This document shows, piece after piece, positions 53,504-55,448 of a DNA stretch of 55,448 bases (position 1 is the stretch's first letter; every line of letters begins with the position of its first letter). Location of the stretch: assembly GCA_900541245.1 (NCBI GenBank), contig UQIS01000010.1, positions 1-55,448 of the forward strand. The letters run 5' to 3'. The position numbers and the translations under genes are program-made. A model generated the notes under the pieces. It was not told where the DNA came from. It made no database searches and was given only the letters and a program-made list of their open reading frames with translations. Origin of the DNA: an uncultured Collinsella sp. GTDB lineage: Bacteria > Actinomycetota > Coriobacteriia > Coriobacteriales > Coriobacteriaceae.

Positions 53504-54121
53504 TCATATTACACTCATGTAATTATCCTCTACATAAACAGCTTTTCCATCAGCAAGCTTAATCTCATCTTTGCCGTTCGGTAATACTGTTGTTTCAGAA
53601 CCATTCCAATGGGGGATAATAGGATTGTCAATAATATGTAATCCATCTGTTAAATTTCCCGCCGCATACATACTTCCTGCACTGATTCCGACATATATAA
53701 GTCCGTTTTTAATTGCATTATTAAGTATTCTATCAAAACCAGTTCTAGACATTTCACGACAAAGCACAGATACATCACCACCACTGACAAAAACAGCATC
53801 AAATTGGTTTAATTCTTCAAAAGTTAATAGCCTTGTAAGCATAAACGGGGTTGTAACATACGAAGAATAGGTTCTTTGATAGTCTTTTGAAAGAATTAAT
53901 TCCAGATTGTACACTAATATATTTTCGTACTGAATTCCCATTAGAAAGAGTTCATGAAAACATATTGCAAGCGACTCTCTTGCACCATCTGTTTCAATGC
54001 CAGCTGTTGGAATATAAAGCACTTTCACATCCTTCGGACACTTTCCAATAATATCAAAGAATTTCTCTTTCATCTTATCGGTCAACCCTGCAGATGTAAG
54101 AAATAGATGTTTTCCATTCAT
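53504..54121 (-). CDS. Peptidase E-like protein (family S51)
   Basis: The 205-residue protein has the S51/class I amidotransferase-like fold with the nucleophile elbow GISAGS (145-150, Ser147), SGGDVSVL before it, and a C-terminal region with VYVEDNYMSVI. Family members cleave Asp-X dipeptides (PepE) or are relatives without proven activity. Its DNA is clearly AT-rich compared with all other genes in the window, and A/T-ending codons are common, suggesting foreign origin, for example Enterococcus- or Clostridium-like DNA. It stands alone between the recombinase and a structured region. Confidence 0.8.
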   Translation of the reverse strand: MNGKHLFLTSAGLTDKMKEKFFDIIGKCPKDVKVLYIPTAGIETDGARESLAICFHELFLMGIQYENILVYNLELILSKDYQRTYSSYVTTPFMLTRLLTFEELNQFDAVFVSGGDVSVLCREMSRTGFDRILNNAIKNGLIYVGISAGSMYAAGNLTDGLHIIDNPIIPHWNGSETTVLPNGKDEIKLADGKAVYVEDNYMSVI

Positions 54122-54508
54122 ATTCTTTTACCTCGTCAAACTCCGATTTACTGGGCTAAGCCGAGTATACCACACTCCACCATGAAAGAACACCCCGATA
54201 TAGTGAAATTTTGCCATTTTTCTGCGTACGTGCGTACACGCTCCGCAGGGATTCTAAGGGGCTTGACCCCTTGGCACACAGACTTTGGCACAAAGTCTAG
54301 TGTGTTACACCTTGTCAGAGGTGTACAGGCTCCCGGTACGCACGTACGCAGCGACTACTCCCAAACGCGCCATATAGGGGGACGACCAAGTTCGCACAAA
54401 GCGAACTTGATTCCGCAAAGCAAAAGGCAGGATACCACTATCATAGTGATACCCTGCCTTTGCTCGTTTACCGTTCCGAGTAGTCCTTCCGCAGAACCTC
54501 CGATAAAC
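54122..54508. other. Gene-less stretch rich in inverted repeats
   Basis: No gene is supported here. The stretch holds a bounded element at 54222-54351 (listed separately), a hairpin AAGTTCGC/GCGAACTT (54388-54408), and an 18-bp near-palindrome at 54424-54460 (AAGGCAGG...CCTGCCTT). The two mismatches of that palindrome become G-U pairs only on the minus strand, with TTTT following in that direction, so it is probably a terminator for leftward transcription. Confidence 0.6.
54222..54351. repeat. 130-bp structured element bounded by 16-bp perfect inverted repeats
   Basis: CTGCGTACGTGCGTAC (54222-54237) is exactly complementary to 54336-54351, 98 bp away. Between them lie two further hairpins, AAGGGG/CCCCTT (54256-54272) and AGACTTTG/CAAAGTCT (54280-54298). 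The shape suits a miniature inverted-repeat element, a folded recombination site or a structured RNA. It is adjacent to the peptidase E gene. Confidence 0.75.
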
Positions 54509-54556
54509 AAAAAACGTACCCGAACCCTTTCTCATAGAGAATCGGGTTCGAGTACG
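54509..54556 (-). terminator. Intrinsic terminator of tRNA-Val
   Basis: On the minus strand CGTACTCGAACCC pairs with GGGTTCGGGTACG (one wobble), with an inner GATTCTC/GAGAAA part, and six T follow at 54509-54514. It begins 8 bp after the tRNA. Confidence 0.88.
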
Positions 54557-54563
54557 AACTGTA

Positions 54564-54639
54564 TGGTGGACGGTACAGGACTCGAACCTGTGACCTCCTG
54601 CACGTCAAGCAGATGCTCTACCAGCTGAGCTAACCGTCC
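54564..54639 (-). tRNA. tRNA-Val (GAC)
   Basis: A complete cloverleaf on the minus strand: acceptor GGACGGT/ACCGTCC, D arm GCTC/GAGC, anticodon stem TCTGC/GCAGG with loop TTGACGT (anticodon GAC at 54604-54606), T arm ACAGG/CCTGT with TTCGAGT. The discriminator is A, and CCA is encoded (54564-54566). Confidence 0.97.
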
Positions 54640-54751
54640 ATATTCTGTTGCGTCGTGACGACTCTGATATAATACCATGACTCGCCCGAAAAAGCAATAC
54701 TTTTTTCGAAAAAATTCTGATTTTCTTTTCTGCGCCCCGAAAAAAGGGCAC

Positions 54752-54793
54752 AAAAAAGCCCCGGCGGCGTCCAAAGAGCGGACAGCGCCGGGG
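54752..54793 (-). terminator. Intrinsic terminator of mscL
   Basis: On the minus strand CCCCGGCGCTGTCC pairs with GGACGCCGCCGGGG (one mismatch) around a 7-base loop, and six T follow (54752-54757). Confidence 0.9.
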
Positions 54794-54808
54794 AGAAAAC
54801 AGGGAAAA

Positions 54809-55255
54809 TTACAGCTTTGCTTCGGGGAAGCCCTCGAGCTTCGAAGTGCAGTGGGGGCAGCGGACAGCCTTGATAGCGATCTCGCTCTGGCAGTAGGGGC
54901 ATTTCTTGGTGGTGGGCTCCTTCGGCTCTTCCACGGGCTTCTTGTGCAGCATATTGATGGCCTTGATGGTCACGATCAGCACGAAGGCCACGATGAGGAA
55001 GTTGATGATGGCGTTGAGAAAAGCACCGACGCGGATGCCAACATCGCCGATCTGGATGACGACATCCGAGAAATCGGCGATGAAGAACAGGCCGATGATG
55101 GGGGAGATGATGTCGTTTCCAAGAGAGTTGACGATCGCGGTGAAAGCCGAGCCGACGACCACACCAACTGCCATGTCGAGCACATTGCCGCTCATGGCGA
55201 TGGCTTTGAACTCTTCAAAGAAATTCTTGTTTCCGCTGGTTTTCTTTTCTGACAT
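54809..55255 (-). CDS. mscL: Large-conductance mechanosensitive channel MscL with a zinc-ribbon tail
   Basis: ATG 55255 has AAAGGAG 9 bp upstream. An earlier in-frame start has none. The 148-residue protein has the MscL pattern: short N-terminal helix with FFEEFKAIAMSGNVLDMAVGVVVG, two membrane helices (about 28-50 and 82-104), and FLNAIINFLIVAFVLI. The C-terminal helix normally ends there, but this one continues with CPYCQSEIAIKAVRCPHC, two CxxC pairs that could bind zinc. MscL opens on membrane stretch to release solutes after hypo-osmotic shock. Confidence 0.93.
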   Translation of the reverse strand: MSEKKTSGNKNFFEEFKAIAMSGNVLDMAVGVVVGSAFTAIVNSLGNDIISPIIGLFFIADFSDVVIQIGDVGIRVGAFLNAIINFLIVAFVLIVTIKAINMLHKKPVEEPKEPTTKKCPYCQSEIAIKAVRCPHCTSKLEGFPEAKL

Positions 55256-55329
55256 GATAAGTACCGCTCCTTTTGCCGCAGATGGCATGCTATACCTATA
55301 TAATACAAGAAGACGGCAATATTTTCAAG

Positions 55330-55448
55330 TCAGACCTGATGCTCTGCGATCCACTGGCTCATCTGCTGGGCGCTGGCCTTGATGGAGCCGTCGTTGAACG
55401 GCACCTGCAGGCCGGCGGTCTCGCACAGCTCGGTGTAGCTGGCCGTGC
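55330..55448 (-). CDS. C-terminal end of an unidentified protein (partial)
   Basis: The minus-strand frame is open from the window edge to TGA at 55330-55332 and gives 38 complete codons ending SIKASAQQMSQWIAEHQV. Codon use is G/C-rich with strong third-position bias, as in mscL. The fragment is too short to assign. It is transcribed in the same direction as mscL, 75 bp upstream of its start. Confidence 0.55.
   Translation of the reverse strand, partial: TASYTELCETAGLQVPFNDGSIKASAQQMSQWIAEHQV

Noticed and set aside
54107..54628. A plus-strand gene of 173 residues covering the peptidase promoter region and tRNA-Val
   Set aside because: It runs through a tRNA and several hairpins and has no ribosome binding site or recognisable domain.

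Overview
The window looks like chromosomal DNA of a high-GC actinobacterium of the class Coriobacteriia, most likely Collinsella or a close relative. This rests on the dense G/C-ending codons, the gene order around rimP-nusA-infB and coaD-DUF177-rpmF-plsX-acpP-rnc-smc-ftsY-ffh, an actinobacterial SepIVA-like gene, and the general style of the proteins. No database search was possible, so the genus is an inference.

Layout. (1) 1-5.4 kb: end of an exopolysaccharide locus with pelF and pelG followed by a CotH-like lipoprotein, a VTC-domain protein and a DUF4956 membrane protein, nearly all overlapping or abutting. (2) 5.6-9.9 kb: a sucrose module, with a LacI-type regulator, a PTS IIBC permease and a GH32 sucrose-6-phosphate hydrolase, and three matching LacI-type operators. 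(3) 9.9-16.6 kb: a PLP-fold protein that appears to lack its catalytic lysine, a perfect 35-bp inverted repeat, a ModE-like regulator, an IMP dehydrogenase of the Tritrichomonas type, leuS behind a long hairpin leader, and a lipoprotein. (4) 16.9-28.6 kb: rimP-nusA-infB-rbfA-nrnA-truB-ribF-dnaG, then rpoD. nusA is interrupted by an in-frame TAG. (5) 28.6-43.9 kb: tRNA-Asn, an Asp23 protein, fakA, recG, rsmD, coaD, a SepIVA-like protein, DUF177, rpmF, plsX, acpP, rnc, smc, ftsY and ffh. This is a long block for ribosome maturation, lipid synthesis, chromosome structure and protein targeting. (6) 43.9-51.8 kb: a DUF134/NifX fusion with its own operators, thyA-folA, an rRNA methyltransferase, a MATE exporter, a cobO broken by a TAA at codon 5, ftsH and a DUF523 protein.

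At about 51.78 kb the sequence changes character. A large serine recombinase (minus strand) runs into the 3' end of the DUF523 gene. It is followed by an AT-rich peptidase E gene, about 440 bp packed with inverted repeats, tRNA-Val(GAC), an MscL with a C-terminal zinc ribbon, and a partial gene, all on the minus strand and resembling Firmicutes DNA. Either an integrative element entered at DUF523, or two genomes were joined during assembly. The sequence alone does not decide this, though core-type genes on the right make a chimera a serious possibility.

The most notable points are the two nonsense codons (nusA, cobO), the leuS leader hairpin ending at the ribosome binding site, the Pel/CotH/VTC/DUF4956 cluster, the GGGACG-centred palindromes at gene ends, the protozoan-type IMPDH, and the recombinase junction.
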